A DNA stretch of 64,000 nucleotides from Sepioteuthis lessoniana (taxonomy: Eukaryota; Mollusca; Cephalopoda; Myopsida; Loliginidae): NCBI GenBank assembly GCA_963585895.1, contig OY757921.1:86639177-86703176 (forward strand), given 5' to 3'. Each line of letters begins with the position of its first letter. Within the stretch, counting starts at the first letter, position 1. A model generated the notes under the pieces. The model searched no databases, was not told the origin of the DNA, and worked only from the letters and a program-made list of their open reading frames with translations. Of the stretch, positions 54,065-64,000 are shown piece after piece. The position numbers were made by a program, and so were the translations under genes.

Positions 54065-54960
54065 ACCTGCCTCGTTGAATTTTATTGACTTTTCTTTGAG
54101 CCACTTCATTACAGCAGTTTTCACTTCATTGCGTCTGAAATCCTCTTTCATGAGGCTGAAGAAATGATAGTTTGAAGGCCTTACATCTGATTGGAATGGA
54201 GGATGTGGTAAAGTTCTCCATCATAATGTGGCGATTGTCTGTCCTGTCCTGATGCTTGTGTGTCGTCTAGCATTTCACGCAAAAGGAGGGAGTGGAGGAC
54301 GTTATTGATAGGCAAAGTGGCTCTCACACGTCGGATTCTTGCTCTGAGCCTAATCAAGGCTCTCAATATATCCCTCCGAGTTTATTATTTCTCCTCTTGG
54401 CAAGAAATCAACCAGAATGACACCTTTGGTCTCCCAAAAGACAATCGCCTTGAATTTTCAAGCTGGATTTTGCATTTTGAACTTTTACGGTTGTGGTGAC
54501 GTAGAGTGGCGCCACTTCATTGACAACATCTTTAATTTCGGTTCATAGTGATGAATTCATGTATCATCACCTTTACCGAACCTTCGAAAGAGGGCGGTTT
54601 CTATTTGAATTTTGTTCAAGTAGGTTAGTGCAGGCACTGACCCTGTCAGCTACCCTTAATACCGAACGGACACACACTTTTTAAAAGCCAAGTGATTGGA
54701 CAATATAGTATGAACTTCCTGGGCTCACTGCAAGGTTTTCTGCTAACTCACCAAGAATTGTGCGCCAACCTTCTCAAAAGCATCGGCTTTTGCTTTATTG
54801 GCAGGATTCACAGAAGATGACGGAAGACCAGAACGGATTTTATCGGCTATGCTTGCAGTTCCTTCTTTTTCATAATTTAGACGAGACGTCAGACCAACCT
54901 GTGGACATTGAGATTATCTAAAGTATTCTCCTTATAAACACTCTGTAATCATCTGTGAAT
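54065..54960 (-). pseudogene. Mariner-like transposase relic, different subfamily
   Basis: Minus strand: SRLNYEKEGTASIADKIRSG and DAFEKVGAQFLVS (N-terminal), SVKVMIHEF near the first catalytic region, then RPKVSFWLISCQ, LRALIRLRARIRRV and NNVLHSLLL. The order matches mariner transposases with an HDNARPH block, but many stops and frameshifts are present. Not the M1-M3 lineage. Ends and TA duplication were not resolved. Confidence 0.7.
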
Positions 54961-55082
54961 GTTCACTGGGGTTTCTGCCTAACCAACAAGAAATTCAATC
55001 CCAGCTCCTTATTTTTTATGCCGCTCTAAAGTAGCAGCGATTCTGAATTTTTTTTACTAGTCTAAAAACCGAAAAATAAATT

Positions 55083-55865
55083 GGTTTGGTTTGGTTTGGT
55101 TTTTATGGCATATCAACCTTTGTAGGTTATTTAAAGCCAAATCCATTTTTATGTAAATAATCAGTTCTATTTAAAACAATTCAGTTTAGCATGAGTACGC
55201 AGTTTAATTGTCAAAAAAAATTTCTATTTCAAACTATTCGGTTATATATAACAATTCAGTTTAGTGTAAGTACAGTTTCAATGTCAAAAATGGTTGGTTT
55301 GTTTGGTTCTATGGCATATCAACCCTTGCAGGTTATTCAACGCCAAATCCATTTTTACGTAAATAATCTGTTCTATTGAAAACAGTTCAGTTTAGCATAA
55401 GTACACAGTTTAATTGTCAAAAAACATTTCCATTTGAAATTATTCAAGCAGTTATATGTAATAATTCAGTTAAGTGTAAATACAGTTTTAATGTCGAAAA
55501 ACAGTTGTATTTGAAATAATTCAGTTAAGCATAAGCACGCATTTTAAATGTAAGTACGGTTTAATTGTCAAAAACGTTTCTATTTTAAGCTATTCTGTTT
55601 ACTCAATTCATTTTAGCATAAGTATGCTGTTAGTTCTATTTAACCCATAGATAGGGCCTATCAGGTGCTACCACTCCGGGCCAGAGTGGACCTGGGAGCG
55701 ATGGCAATGAAGGAGTACTCCACATTTCCCAAAGTTCCAGCACTGCTGGAACCTCCCCATCAGATTGTTTAGTGTCATATCCAGGACACTCGTTAGTGGG
55801 GGGGGGTCTTACCCCTCTGCAGAGAAGCAGTCGGTGTATTCTAAAGCCCCAACCAACTGGGCAAC
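55083..55865 (-). repeat. SINE-like family C, two copies in tandem
   Basis: 55083-55290 has a tail (GGTTTGGTTTTTATGGCATAT, TAGGTTATTTAAAGCC) with a few units. 55291-55865 repeats the tail (TTGGTTCTATGGCATATC) and continues to a full head (CCTCCCCATCAGATTGTTTAG, GCAGTCGGTGTATTC). Confidence 0.88.
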
Positions 55866-55929
55866 GAAAAATAAATGTAGAACCAAATATCTAAGACCGT
55901 AAATGATATACTCATTTATTCTTAGGTAT

Positions 55930-56022
55930 TTACCGGACATTGGCATAATGGTTAGAGTGTTCGCCAATGACCCGGAAGACCTGGGTTCAATCCCAAGTCG
56001 AGTCATACCAAAGACTTTACTT
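55930..56022 (+). repeat. SINE family B, copy 9, short form
   Basis: Head ACATTGGCATAATGG and GGGTTCAATCCCAAG, then CATACCAAAGACTT joins directly to TACTTACTTATTTT. About 160 bp of the body are missing. Confidence 0.85.
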
Positions 56023-56138
56023 ACTTATTTTGATCAAAATGTTCATCTGCAATTAAGGAAAAGGTTTTACTTTTTTACTCATCTTCGCAGTCAATATTAT
56101 CTTAAAACACAAAAATCTCCTTAGATATGTTTCCTTCT

Positions 56139-56186
<48 letters not shown>

Positions 56187-56188
<2 letters not shown>

Positions 56189-56690
56189 TCATGTCGTGCC
56201 GCTAGCACAGATATCCCTGATCCTCTCTCGTCTCTATCGTTCGTCGTCTCCGGCATGTCTTTAGGGCTACATCCCGTATCCTCACAAAGCTGCTGTATGT
56301 ATGTTCTAGCTGGTCGTCCTGCTTTTACTCGGTCATATGTGGGGGTCCATAGGAGTACATCACTTATGAGCTCGTCCCTGCTTCTCCAGCGGCGTCATGC
56401 ATGTCCGGTTCGTCTAACTTGGATAGTTTTTGTGATGGGAGGCAGGTGGCCGTATAGTTGGTGCCTTGTGGGGTGTTGCCGTTAGGACTTGCTCAATATT
56501 GCTCGCAACATTCTTATGTAATTGCCGTCCAGCTTCTTCTCCAGCCGTTTAGTTAGCGTCCAAGTAGTGCATCCATACAGCAGTATCGATACGGCCGCTG
56601 CCTGGAAGAAACTGCGTTTCATTTTATCGGTTCCATATGATCGATAGCCTATCTATAGCTGTACATGCCTTCGTTAGCCGCGTGTCGTTG
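56187..56690 (-). pseudogene. RTE LINE 3' end
   Basis: ATCATCATGTCGTGCCGC at left after a 46-bp (TA)n (56141-56186). It continues to TTTATCGGTTCCATATGATCG and GCCTTCGTTAGCCGCGTGTC. About 500 bp of the C-terminal RT, with frameshifts. Confidence 0.9.
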
Positions 56691-56911
56691 CTGGTTTGAA
56701 TTCAGAATTTTCCCTCTTCTAGTCTTGTTGCCGTTATAAGTTTAATGAGTTCTGTCTGTCCTACTATTTACCCATTGCTCGAAGAAAATAGATGGATTCG
56801 TACCTTTCCCAAGGGTATAATGCTTTAAGGAATAGCTTCGTCCAGGATTTGAACTTGGGTTGCTGTTTTCATTTCCTGGGACTATAACCGTAACACCAAA
56901 GCGCCTATTCT
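56690..56911 (-). repeat. SINE family A, copy 8, truncated and diverged
   Basis: Minus strand: GTTTGAATTCAGAATTTTCC to CCGTAACACCAAAGCGCC. The 3' part (CGGAGGGG end) is missing. Abuts the mariner relic at 56912. Confidence 0.8.
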
Positions 56912-57300
56912 TTGGAGGAACGTTTTTCCCCAAATCTATTTTTAAACGAAAAAGTTGATTGCTGTAAAGAGAAGAGATGATTGCTTGATTATTGTCAAAC
57001 ATTTCATCATGGGTAATTCAAAAATATCCCAGCTTACACTCAACATCAACTTCTAAAATGAAGTCCATGCCTAGGTTGCTTAGCAGGTATCTTACCTCGA
57101 CAGACCCGCTGACGACAGCTTTTAACGTTATGATAAATAATCCACTTCTCGTCCTCAGTCACAAGTCAGTCTTAAAAAATGTTTTTTCTGGTGATGTCCT
57201 ATTAGCAATGACACACCACAGGGGATTACATAATGATCTTGAGTTGACATGAAGAGAAAAGTTTGAACATGAGTTGGTTTCAAATTTTGCATCAATACTT
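56912..57300 (-). pseudogene. Mariner-like transposase relic, third type
   Basis: Minus strand: SLLIGHHQKKHF, then VTEDEKWIIYHNV (first catalytic Asp region), then DVECKLGYF, and NQAIISSLYSNQLFRLKIDLGK. Order and spacing match mariner transposases with a GDEKWIxYDN block. The copy is cut off at a SINE A at 56911. Confidence 0.7.
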
Positions 57301-57526
57301 AAACGATTTTAGAAGCATAGCAACTTAATCATGTTGACAGTCGTTATGAAGTTCTAAGAAGCAATGGAGATTACGTCAGCAAATTTCAAAGATCTTTTAA
57401 AGTAACGCGTAGGCGCTCATTCGGCAAAACATATAAAAATACAGTACACTAACGTTACAGTATCTCAAGCCTATTTTTTACCTAAAGATTAACACTTTTT
57501 CAAGAATGGAAATTAGTAGATTTCTC

Positions 57527-57565
<39 letters not shown>

Positions 57566-57567
<2 letters not shown>

Positions 57568-57710
57568 CATCCACTGACAGACTGTTTCGTTCTACCAGAA
57601 CTCTTCACTGTGTCTAGACACGTAGGACGCTCGAAGCCGGGATCGAAACCCATCCAACTTTACGTTAGACTAAGTCTCAGACCGCTCGGCCAACAAGCGT
57701 ACCACGTTTG
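57566..57710 (-). repeat. tRNA-headed SINE with hammerhead motif (HH2), copy 4
   Basis: Minus strand: TTGGCCGAGCGGTCTGAGAC (A box), GGGTTTCGATCCC (B box), CGTCCTACGTGTCTAGAC. Then the module: stem II GTTCT / AGAAC perfect, GAAA intact, stem III ACAG / CTGT, GTC. The CTGATGA core reads as GTGAAGA, so the first C is lost and cleavage is unlikely. (TA)n at 57533-57564 abuts its 3' end. Confidence 0.78.
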
Positions 57711-59500
57711 GCTAAGAGAATTGCTAAGGTATTTATGTACCAACAGCAACAGCCGTTTGTTTACATTTTTATACCCAATCGGCTACCAGAGTGCTTAATT
57801 CTTTCGAAGAGCTTTGCATTACGCGAGCAGCGGCCGAAAATTCTTTCACCAGAGTGCTCAACCCCCATAGAGAGAGAATGAGTGAGTGATAGAGAGATAG
57901 AGAGAGAAAGAGAGAGAATACGAAAAAAAAAATTACCTACCTAGGTTTCACCAAATGGATCTTCAAGATAACTCAGACTTTTCCTGAAGATCGATTAGAT
58001 GAATACAAGGTCGGTAGTTTCTGATTCTTTTAGGCATTCTAGTTTTGTTCTGATTAGTTTACTGAGCCATTTTATGTATTGATTTAGGTACCGCTGTCAG
58101 TGTTTTTTTCTTTTGGCCAGGCATTGCAGTGGGGTCCTATGCTAGTCATGGAGCCCAATGTGGTGTGACTACTAGTCAAAATACTTGTTGTGGCTGTTGT
58201 GTTCGTGACTACCACATTTGCTTCCAACTGTTTGCTTTTGTCAAGTCCTTCCGTGCCCACGCTGTGTTTGAAAGATCCACGAAGGGAGGTTGACGCAATT
58301 CAGCCGGATCTTCTTCTGATGGTTAGGAAATATGAGTGGCTAGATTGTCCAGCAACTCAAATAATTACCAGAAAATCACGTTGCTAAAAATTTAACAAAA
58401 ATGGTTTTATTGAAACACATTTGTGAGACAATAAAGCAACAATGTTTGCCTTCCTAGCAAACAGAAGAACACTGAGAGAGAAATGTGACAGCTAGATGCG
58501 GTCCACGCGACCCCAATATCTCTAAAAGTCTGGGACTTTGAATTTCTACAGCCGGAAGATTGTTAAGAGCGCCTCGGGTCCAGAATTGAAAAGTTTGGCA
58601 GTCTCGACTTGTTTTCTGTTCCCTTTTCTGGTTCTCTCTGATGACCCGTTTTAACATCCTATTTTTATAGATCAATATCTGGAGCAAAAAGGTTTCTGAT
58701 TGGTTATCCAATAAAAGACAATTAGGAATCATATTCCCATTGGTCAGCCAATCTTAGTTCAGGACCATATCTCACAGGCACAGGAAAAACCCTTCTTAGA
58801 CGCTTTGACCAATGGGAACAGTAATGGGGTTGAACCAAAAACTCCCAGCCTCACCCGACTGGATGACCCATGCCAAGCTCCCCTTTATTTATAATTAAAT
58901 CTCCTTTTTAACATTGATCTTCAAAACAAGGACCAGAAAAATACGCTGCACGAAATGACCCTTCCTATCATTATGATCGATGGATGTAGTTGTCAAAATG
59001 AAAATTAACAAAACCCGTCGACCCTTGAAACCAAAAGCAAGCGTCCCGCACTTAACTGACCCTCAGAAATAATCAACCAGCTCCCCCAGGTCAATACAAG
59101 CTTTGAATAAAAAGATACTTATTTTAAGGTTCCCTTATTTTTGAGATACACATTAAATTGGAATATATATATTTCAATTTTTATACATTAATCAAATATT
59201 TAACCGCACGTAGTGCCACAGCGGTGTTGGTTGATTATTTTGAAGCTGTACAAATGTTTTAAATCTTTTCTTTTTTCATTAATTTTTTTTTAGTTTGTGA
59301 AATGTTTTTTTATTTACAAATAGGATCGTGTTTGTTTTTTCTTCACGCCACCAGATTAATAGAAATAGGTACAAAAATGAAAACAAAAAAAATACCTGTG
59401 TGCGTGTGTGTTTTACCAATTGATCTCGATCCTCTTCTGTTTTCCCCGGAACCAGTGATTGAGGATGAAGTTTCGACGAAGGTTTTGTTTGCTTGTTTGT
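57711..59500. other. Long stretch without recognised gene
   Basis: 57750-57810 matches 32270-32370. 58060-59120 is less AT-rich, with several CCAAT-like and CAATAAAG blocks, but no frame longer than about 90 codons and no known domain. It could hold an LTR or a host non-coding region. Confidence 0.4.
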
Positions 59501-59559
59501 TTGTGCTTGATGGCATACAAACCTTTGTAGGTTATTTAATGCCAAATACATTTTTATAT

Positions 59560-59820
59560 TAACGGACATTGGCATAATGGTTAGAGTGTTCGCCAATGGC
59601 CCAGGAGACCTGGGTTCAGTCCCAGATCGAGTCTTACCAAAGACTTTAAAAATGGTACTTGATGCCTCCTTGCTTAACACTTAGCATTATAAGATACGGA
59701 TCAAGGGTAAAGTGGAGAAATCCAGGGAAAGGAGTAGCGCCCTCCCCTACACCTTGGTGTAGCAACTATCGAAAAGGGAGCCTTCGGGTCACCCTCGACT
59801 ATGGTCGCCAACTTTACTTT
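59560..59820 (+). repeat. SINE family B, copy 10, full length
   Basis: GGACATTGGCATAATGGTTAG to CGACTATGGTCGCCAACTTTA. Flanked by ACATTTTTATAT (59548-59559 and 59821-59832), a 12-bp target duplication in the family C tail. Confidence 0.93.
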
Positions 59821-59952
59821 ACATTTTTATATAAATAAACAGTTCTGTTTCAAAAAATTCCGTTTTGCATAAGTACACAGTTTGTCAAAAACATTTCTAT
59901 TTTAAACAATTCACTTTAGTTAAACAGTTCTAATTCAAACAATTCAGTTTTG

Positions 59953-60204
59953 GCCTAATGGGTAGAGTGTTCGCCAATGATCCGGGAAGCCTGGGTTCAA
60001 TACCAGGTCGCATCTTACCAAAGACTTTAAAAATGGTACTTGATACCTCCTTGCTTAACACTCAGCAATATAAGGTACGTATCAAGGGTAAAGTGGAACA
60101 ATTAGGGAAAGGAGTAGCGCCCTCCCCTACACCTCGATATAGTAGCTATTGAAAAGGGAGCCTTCTGGTAACTCTCGACTAAGGGAGACTACTTTACTTT
60201 ATTT
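59953..60204 (+). repeat. SINE family B, copy 11
   Basis: TGGCCTAATGGGTAGAG head, GGTTCAATACCAGG B box, complete body. Inserted in family C tail units. Target duplication not clear. Confidence 0.9.
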
Positions 60205-60665
60205 ATAAGTATAGATTTTGTTTACACGGTGTTAAATGTCAAAACAGTTCTATTTCAAACAATTCAGTTAAGCGTATGTACGATTTCAATGTCAAAATCA
60301 GTTCTATTTCAAACATTTCACTTTAGCATACAAAAACAGTTAACTTTCAAATAATTCAGTTTAGTATAAGTACACAGTTTAAATGTCAAAACAGTTCTAT
60401 TTCAAGTAATTCGTTTTAGAATAAGTGCACAGTTTAGTTCTTTTTGACCCGTAAAGAGGACCTTATCAGGTGCTTCCACTCTGGGCCAGAGTGGACCTGG
60501 GAGTGATTGCAATGAAGTGGTACTCCACATACACCAAAGCTCCAACATTACTCTAACCACACCATCAGATTGTTTAATGTCATGTCAGGACACTCGTTGG
60601 TGGGTGGTCTTACCCTTCTGCATGAAAGCAGTTGGTGTATTCTCCAGACGCTGCTAATTGGATAA

Positions 60666-61150
60666 GGAAGCTTTTGATTTTAAATAATTATTCTAAACGC
60701 AGTTAATCAGTCTTTGACCAACGGATTTTATTTTTTCTTCTTCTCTAACTTCATATATATATAAAAATCTGAGAAGTGTTATTTTTTTTAGTTTTAGCCC
60801 GACTATTTAGAACGCTTACCTGACCCATACATCCATACATAGACTCCAGCCGAATAAGCCACTATTCGCCCGATCAAAAACAGCTGTTTTACGAATGGAA
60901 CGGCTCCCAGAAGTATTGGGGGTGAGGCTAACAATTGTAGGAGCTTCTTAGCAGCTGCGGAAAATCGTGAAATGAACAGTTACAATTTTGGAAACGAGAC
61001 GCGTAGTTTTTGCCGTATTTTTTTTTCAACCAGAACAGAAATAGAAACAGGCCGGCGTATAGACAAAATAAGCAGACTTTCTTTTTGTTCTTTAATCTCT
61101 TCATATATAAATCTCTATTTTGTAAATATCTACGTCTCTACTTACACCCA
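60666..61150. other. Unrecognised AT-rich DNA
   Basis: No gene or repeat family recognised. Confidence 0.45.
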
Positions 61151-61159
61151 ACCCTTCAT

Positions 61160-61730
61160 ATGCATGTAACAACCCCTCCCCAAAAGAAAGATCAATTTAT
61201 TCAGCGGGATTCAAGAGGTATGAAATCAGTGTTTTCTTCCTCCTTGATCACATGCCATAACAAGGATAAAGAGCTCAGTCTGCCCTACTATTTATGCAAA
61301 CCTGGAAAAAGAATATTTGGGTTCATACCGTTTCCATTGGTATTAGAGCCATGTGAAATGCAAAAAGCTGGAATTCAAAATCCTGGACGAGACGTCCAGA
61401 AATTTGATTTACAGTTTTCGTGTCCATTCCCAAAGATGATAAATACCACAGAAATGTATGTATGTACCCAACGACTCCGTCACGAGCAGAAACGATACAC
61501 GGTCTATTTCTGAGGAAAAATTAACAGGTTTTAGTTTAGAATTTTCCTTTTCCTGGATGGGTTGTCATAGGAAGCCCAAAGAGGTTAGTTAACTGGAGGG
61601 AGACAAGCTGAATTCTTTCATTTTCCAATGGCATTAGTCCTATGTGAAATGTAAATAGGCTCGTCTAGGAATAGAACTCCGATCACCGTATCTATTTCAT
61701 AAGATGATAAACGTTATACTACAAGCGTCT
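61160..61730 (-). repeat. Two old SINE A-like copies in tandem
   Basis: 61160-61459 and 61460-61730 each show, on the minus strand, a head near TTTATCATC..GGGAATGG or CATCTTATGAAATAGATACGG. The core (ACCCAAATATTC or CCAGTTAACTAACC side) and an AACAGG / AAGATCAA tail follow. Both are far more diverged than the young A copies. Confidence 0.6.
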
Positions 61731-61782
61731 CTTTATCTATCTATCAATCTAAATTTATATCTATATTAACCTCAGTCAGTTC

Positions 61783-61787
<5 letters not shown>

Positions 61788-61811
<24 letters not shown>
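61788..61811. repeat. (TATG)n microsatellite
   Basis: Six TATG units right at the mariner M3 boundary. Confidence 0.95.
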
Positions 61812-61813
<2 letters not shown>

Positions 61814-63028
61814 CAAGGATCATTAAATAAATTTCCAGACATTTTTGGTATGGACACTTTTATTGAGAGAACACACATGAAACTCGAGTCCCCTTCGAAT
61901 TAATCTCCTCCGGCCGCAATACACTTGTTGTACCAAGGAGGTGCCCGTGGTGTAGTCGTTATCGTCGTAGGAAATGGACACGGCGACACGAGTTCAAATC
62001 CTGGACGAGATTGATTGCATGTCACATAACACTAATACCCTTGAAGAATGTATGAATCCAATTATTCTCCCTCCAGCTATGGGTAAATAGTAAGGCAGAC
62101 TATGTTCTTCAGCCATGGTGAGGCAACTAGTCTAGGAGAAGGAAAACTCTGAATTGAAACCTGTTAAACTCCGCTTAAAAATTGACCTTGTGTCATATCC
62201 TGCCCGAGCGGAGGGGTTGGTAAATAGTATACACTTGTTGTACTGTCCAACAACTTCTGGAAATCCCTATGGAAGTCCTCCTGTGTGAGCGTGTCAATGA
62301 CCTTCATCACAGCATATTTCATCTCCTCAATTGTCTCATAACGACAGCCTCTGAGCTCAGGGAATAACCAAAAGTCACAGGGAGCAAGGTGTGGACTACA
62401 GGGACGGTGAGGAACTGTCTCGATGCCCATCTCGGCCAAATAGTCTTTGACAAGGATGGAGTTGTGGACTGGTGCATTGTCCTGGTGGAAATTCCACTGA
62501 CCCGATTTGATGAGTGCTAGCCTCTTCCCTAGGAATCTCTTCCTGAACTCCCTTAAAACCTCGACATAGTAACCCTAACATTTGGCCAATCAACTCTGGT
62601 GTATTGACTTCCTTACTCCTCCCACACCTCTCATCATCCCTCACAAAATCGCCGCCTTCCTTGAATCTCTTATGCCACGCAAAAACTGATGCTCGATTCA
62701 TGCAAGATGCTCCAAAAGTCTGAAGTATTCCATACGTTTCTATGGCATTTTTCCAAGTTTAAAACATAATTTTATTGCATATCGTTCTTCTAAAGTGTCG
62801 TCACGTCCAGATTTCATTTTTGAAATTAGCCAGTAGTGACAATTAAGCTTTAGTAGGATATATTCCAATTGCTACTGTAGCTGTTCATTTGCAGTTGAAA
62901 TCATAAAAAAAAAATTGTCAGTCATCTCATAAGATGTATAGCAATATTATACTGCATTTTCAAGAGTTTACGATGATTTTAAATGCCTGTACAAAAAAAA
63001 AGACTGGAAACGTTTTGAATTCACCACG
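61814..63028 (-). mobile_element. Mariner M3, same deletion, interrupted by SINE A9
   Basis: TA-flanked (61812-61813 and 63029-63030), inverted ends sharing ATTAAATAAATTTCCAGAC. The minus-strand transposase keeps MNRASVFAWHKRFKEGG and RCGRSKEVNTPELIGQ at 62600-62701. After the deletion junction the C-terminal half (62164-62439) keeps PCSPHLAPCDFWLF, which retains the third catalytic Asp. Without the SINE it is about 900 bp, like M1 and M2. Confidence 0.93.
61934..62228 (+). repeat. SINE family A, copy 9, in mariner M3
   Basis: Complete copy flanked by ATACACTTGTTGTAC (61919-61933 and 62229-62243), a 15-bp target duplication in mariner sequence. It is younger than M3. Confidence 0.95.
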
Positions 63029-63030
63029 TA

Positions 63031-63285
63031 TCTATCTATCTATCTATCTAAATACATTTATTGATTAATAACGATTCATATCTCTACCTATCGCTGTTTC
63101 TTATAGACAGCTAGATTGATAGATCGATATATATATACATTCATACATACATATATATGTACATCAATCTATTTATCGATCTATCTATTTATCTATCGAG
63201 CATTAAAACTTTATTCAAATGTATCGGTCAGTATATCTATCTATATCCGTTTGTTTATATCTATATGGATGTTCATACGTATGTC
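63031..63285. other. (GATA/TATC)n-rich DNA
   Basis: TATC and GATA tetranucleotide runs (63031-63050, 63110-63200, 63230-63260). No gene. Confidence 0.8.
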
Positions 63286-63566
63286 TTCTCCAGCAGTGTC
63301 CTGCAGAAGATGTACTCTTATGGACCTCCACATATGGCCGACCAGCACGAACATCCATTCAGCAACTATGTGAGGATACGGGATGTAGTCCAGAAGACCT
63401 GCCGAACATCCATGTAGTCCAGGACGACCAGCACGAACATCCATTCAGCAACTATGTGAGGATACGGGATGTAGTCCAGAAGACCTGCCGGAGGCGATGA
63501 ACGATAGGGAAAAGTGGCGAGAGAGGGTCAGGGATATCCGTGCTACCAGCACGACATGATGATGAT
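63286..63566 (+). pseudogene. RTE LINE 3' end with micro-inversion and internal duplication
   Basis: The first 22 bp (CTTCTCCAGCAGTGTCCTGCA) are antisense to the element. The sense sequence then starts AGATGTACTCTTATGGACC. Segments 63344-63418 and 63420-63494 are a direct duplication of the GCACGAACATCC ... GAAGACCTGCCG part. It ends ATCCGTGCTACCAGCACG and a (GAT)n tail. Confidence 0.9.
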
Positions 63567-63594
63567 GATACGTGTGTATGTATGCATGTTTGGT

Positions 63595-63780
63595 TGTGTT
63601 TGGATTGGTTTGCATATCAATCCATTTTTATATGAACAGTTCTATTTTTTAAAATCCTGTTTAGTTTCAGTTTAAATTTCAAAACAGTTCCACTTTAAAC
63701 AAATCAGGTTAGCATAAGTATACAGTTTAAATGTCAAAACAGTTCTATTTCAAACACTTCAGTTGAATATAAGTTTAACA
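63595..63780 (-). repeat. SINE-like family C tail
   Basis: Minus strand: TTGCATATCAATCCATTTTT, then AACAGTTCTATTT / AGCATAAGTATACAG units. The head is not reached before 63780. Confidence 0.8.
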
Positions 63781-64000
63781 CTATGCAGGTGGTCTGCCAA
63801 GCAGACGATCCCTTTGTCTGTTTTGGCGCGAAACCAGACAAAGGGTTTTGGACTCGAGATCTCGGATGACCGGAAGTAGGAAGGGAACGCCGGTCAGAGA
63901 GTTGGAAAAAGGAGCTCGAGGAGGCAGTTGGCGAAGGGTGACGCGAGTGACCGGTCGACACGGGACAGCAGAGAGACCAGTCGGCATGAGATAAGGACCA
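63781..64000. other. GC-rich segment cut by the window edge
   Basis: A sudden change to GC-rich sequence at 63785 (GGTCTGCCAAGCAGACG, TTGGCGCGAAACC). It may be the start of an LTR element or another insertion. Two overlapping minus frames have no recognised domain. Confidence 0.3.

Larger units (their letters stand above)
59505..60665 (-). repeat. SINE-like family C with two nested SINE B copies
   Basis: Tail 59505-59559 (GATGGCATACAAACCTTTG). Tail units at 59821-59952. Further units and head at 60205-60665 (CCACACCATCAGATTG, CACTCGTTGG). SINE B copies 59560-59820 and 59953-60204 interrupt it. Confidence 0.9.

Overview
This is about 64 kb of animal (metazoan) nuclear DNA made almost entirely of repeats. 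I found no host protein-coding exon, no functional tRNA or rRNA gene, no operon and no CRISPR array. The AT-rich background, long (TA)n(TG)n, (GATA)n and (TAA)n microsatellites, tRNA-derived SINEs in several families, RTE-type and R2-type LINE relics and decayed mariners fit a large, repeat-rich invertebrate genome. A mollusc, possibly a cephalopod, is my best guess; that is inference, because no taxon-specific gene is visible.

Layout. 1-1.4 kb: SINE fragment and an inverted-repeat element. 1.45-7.9 kb: one R2-like (restriction-like-endonuclease) LINE relic split into four pieces by an RTE LINE with a 5' inversion, an unclassified insertion and an internally deleted mariner. 8-13 kb: microsatellites and old AT-rich tandem repeats carrying a solo LTR. 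13-20.5 kb: SINEs, a 30-bp minisatellite, a second solo LTR and a 1.2-kb polypyrimidine tract. 21.5-23 kb: a 408-bp palindrome and SINE B copies. 23.8-25.9 kb: a second R2-type LINE family. 26-30 kb: SINEs and a 539-bp tandem duplication. 31.7-36.5 kb and 40.6-44.2 kb: elements carrying hammerhead-ribozyme motifs. 37.9-43.1 kb: minus-strand LINE copies interrupted by RTE and SINE insertions. 45-51 kb: SINEs, a second mariner. 51.3-57.7 kb: third solo LTR, minisatellite, two other mariner relics, another ribozyme SINE. 59.5-64 kb: nested SINEs and a third mariner interrupted by a SINE.

How the parts relate. Many insertions keep target-site duplications, so their relative ages can be read. The most interesting theme is hammerhead self-cleaving ribozyme motifs inside short, non-coding, retroposon-like elements. 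Two of the three families also carry a tRNA-like pol III head, and most copies abut (TA)n tracts. Family names A, B, C, D, E, HH1, HH2 and HH3 are local labels used only in this annotation.
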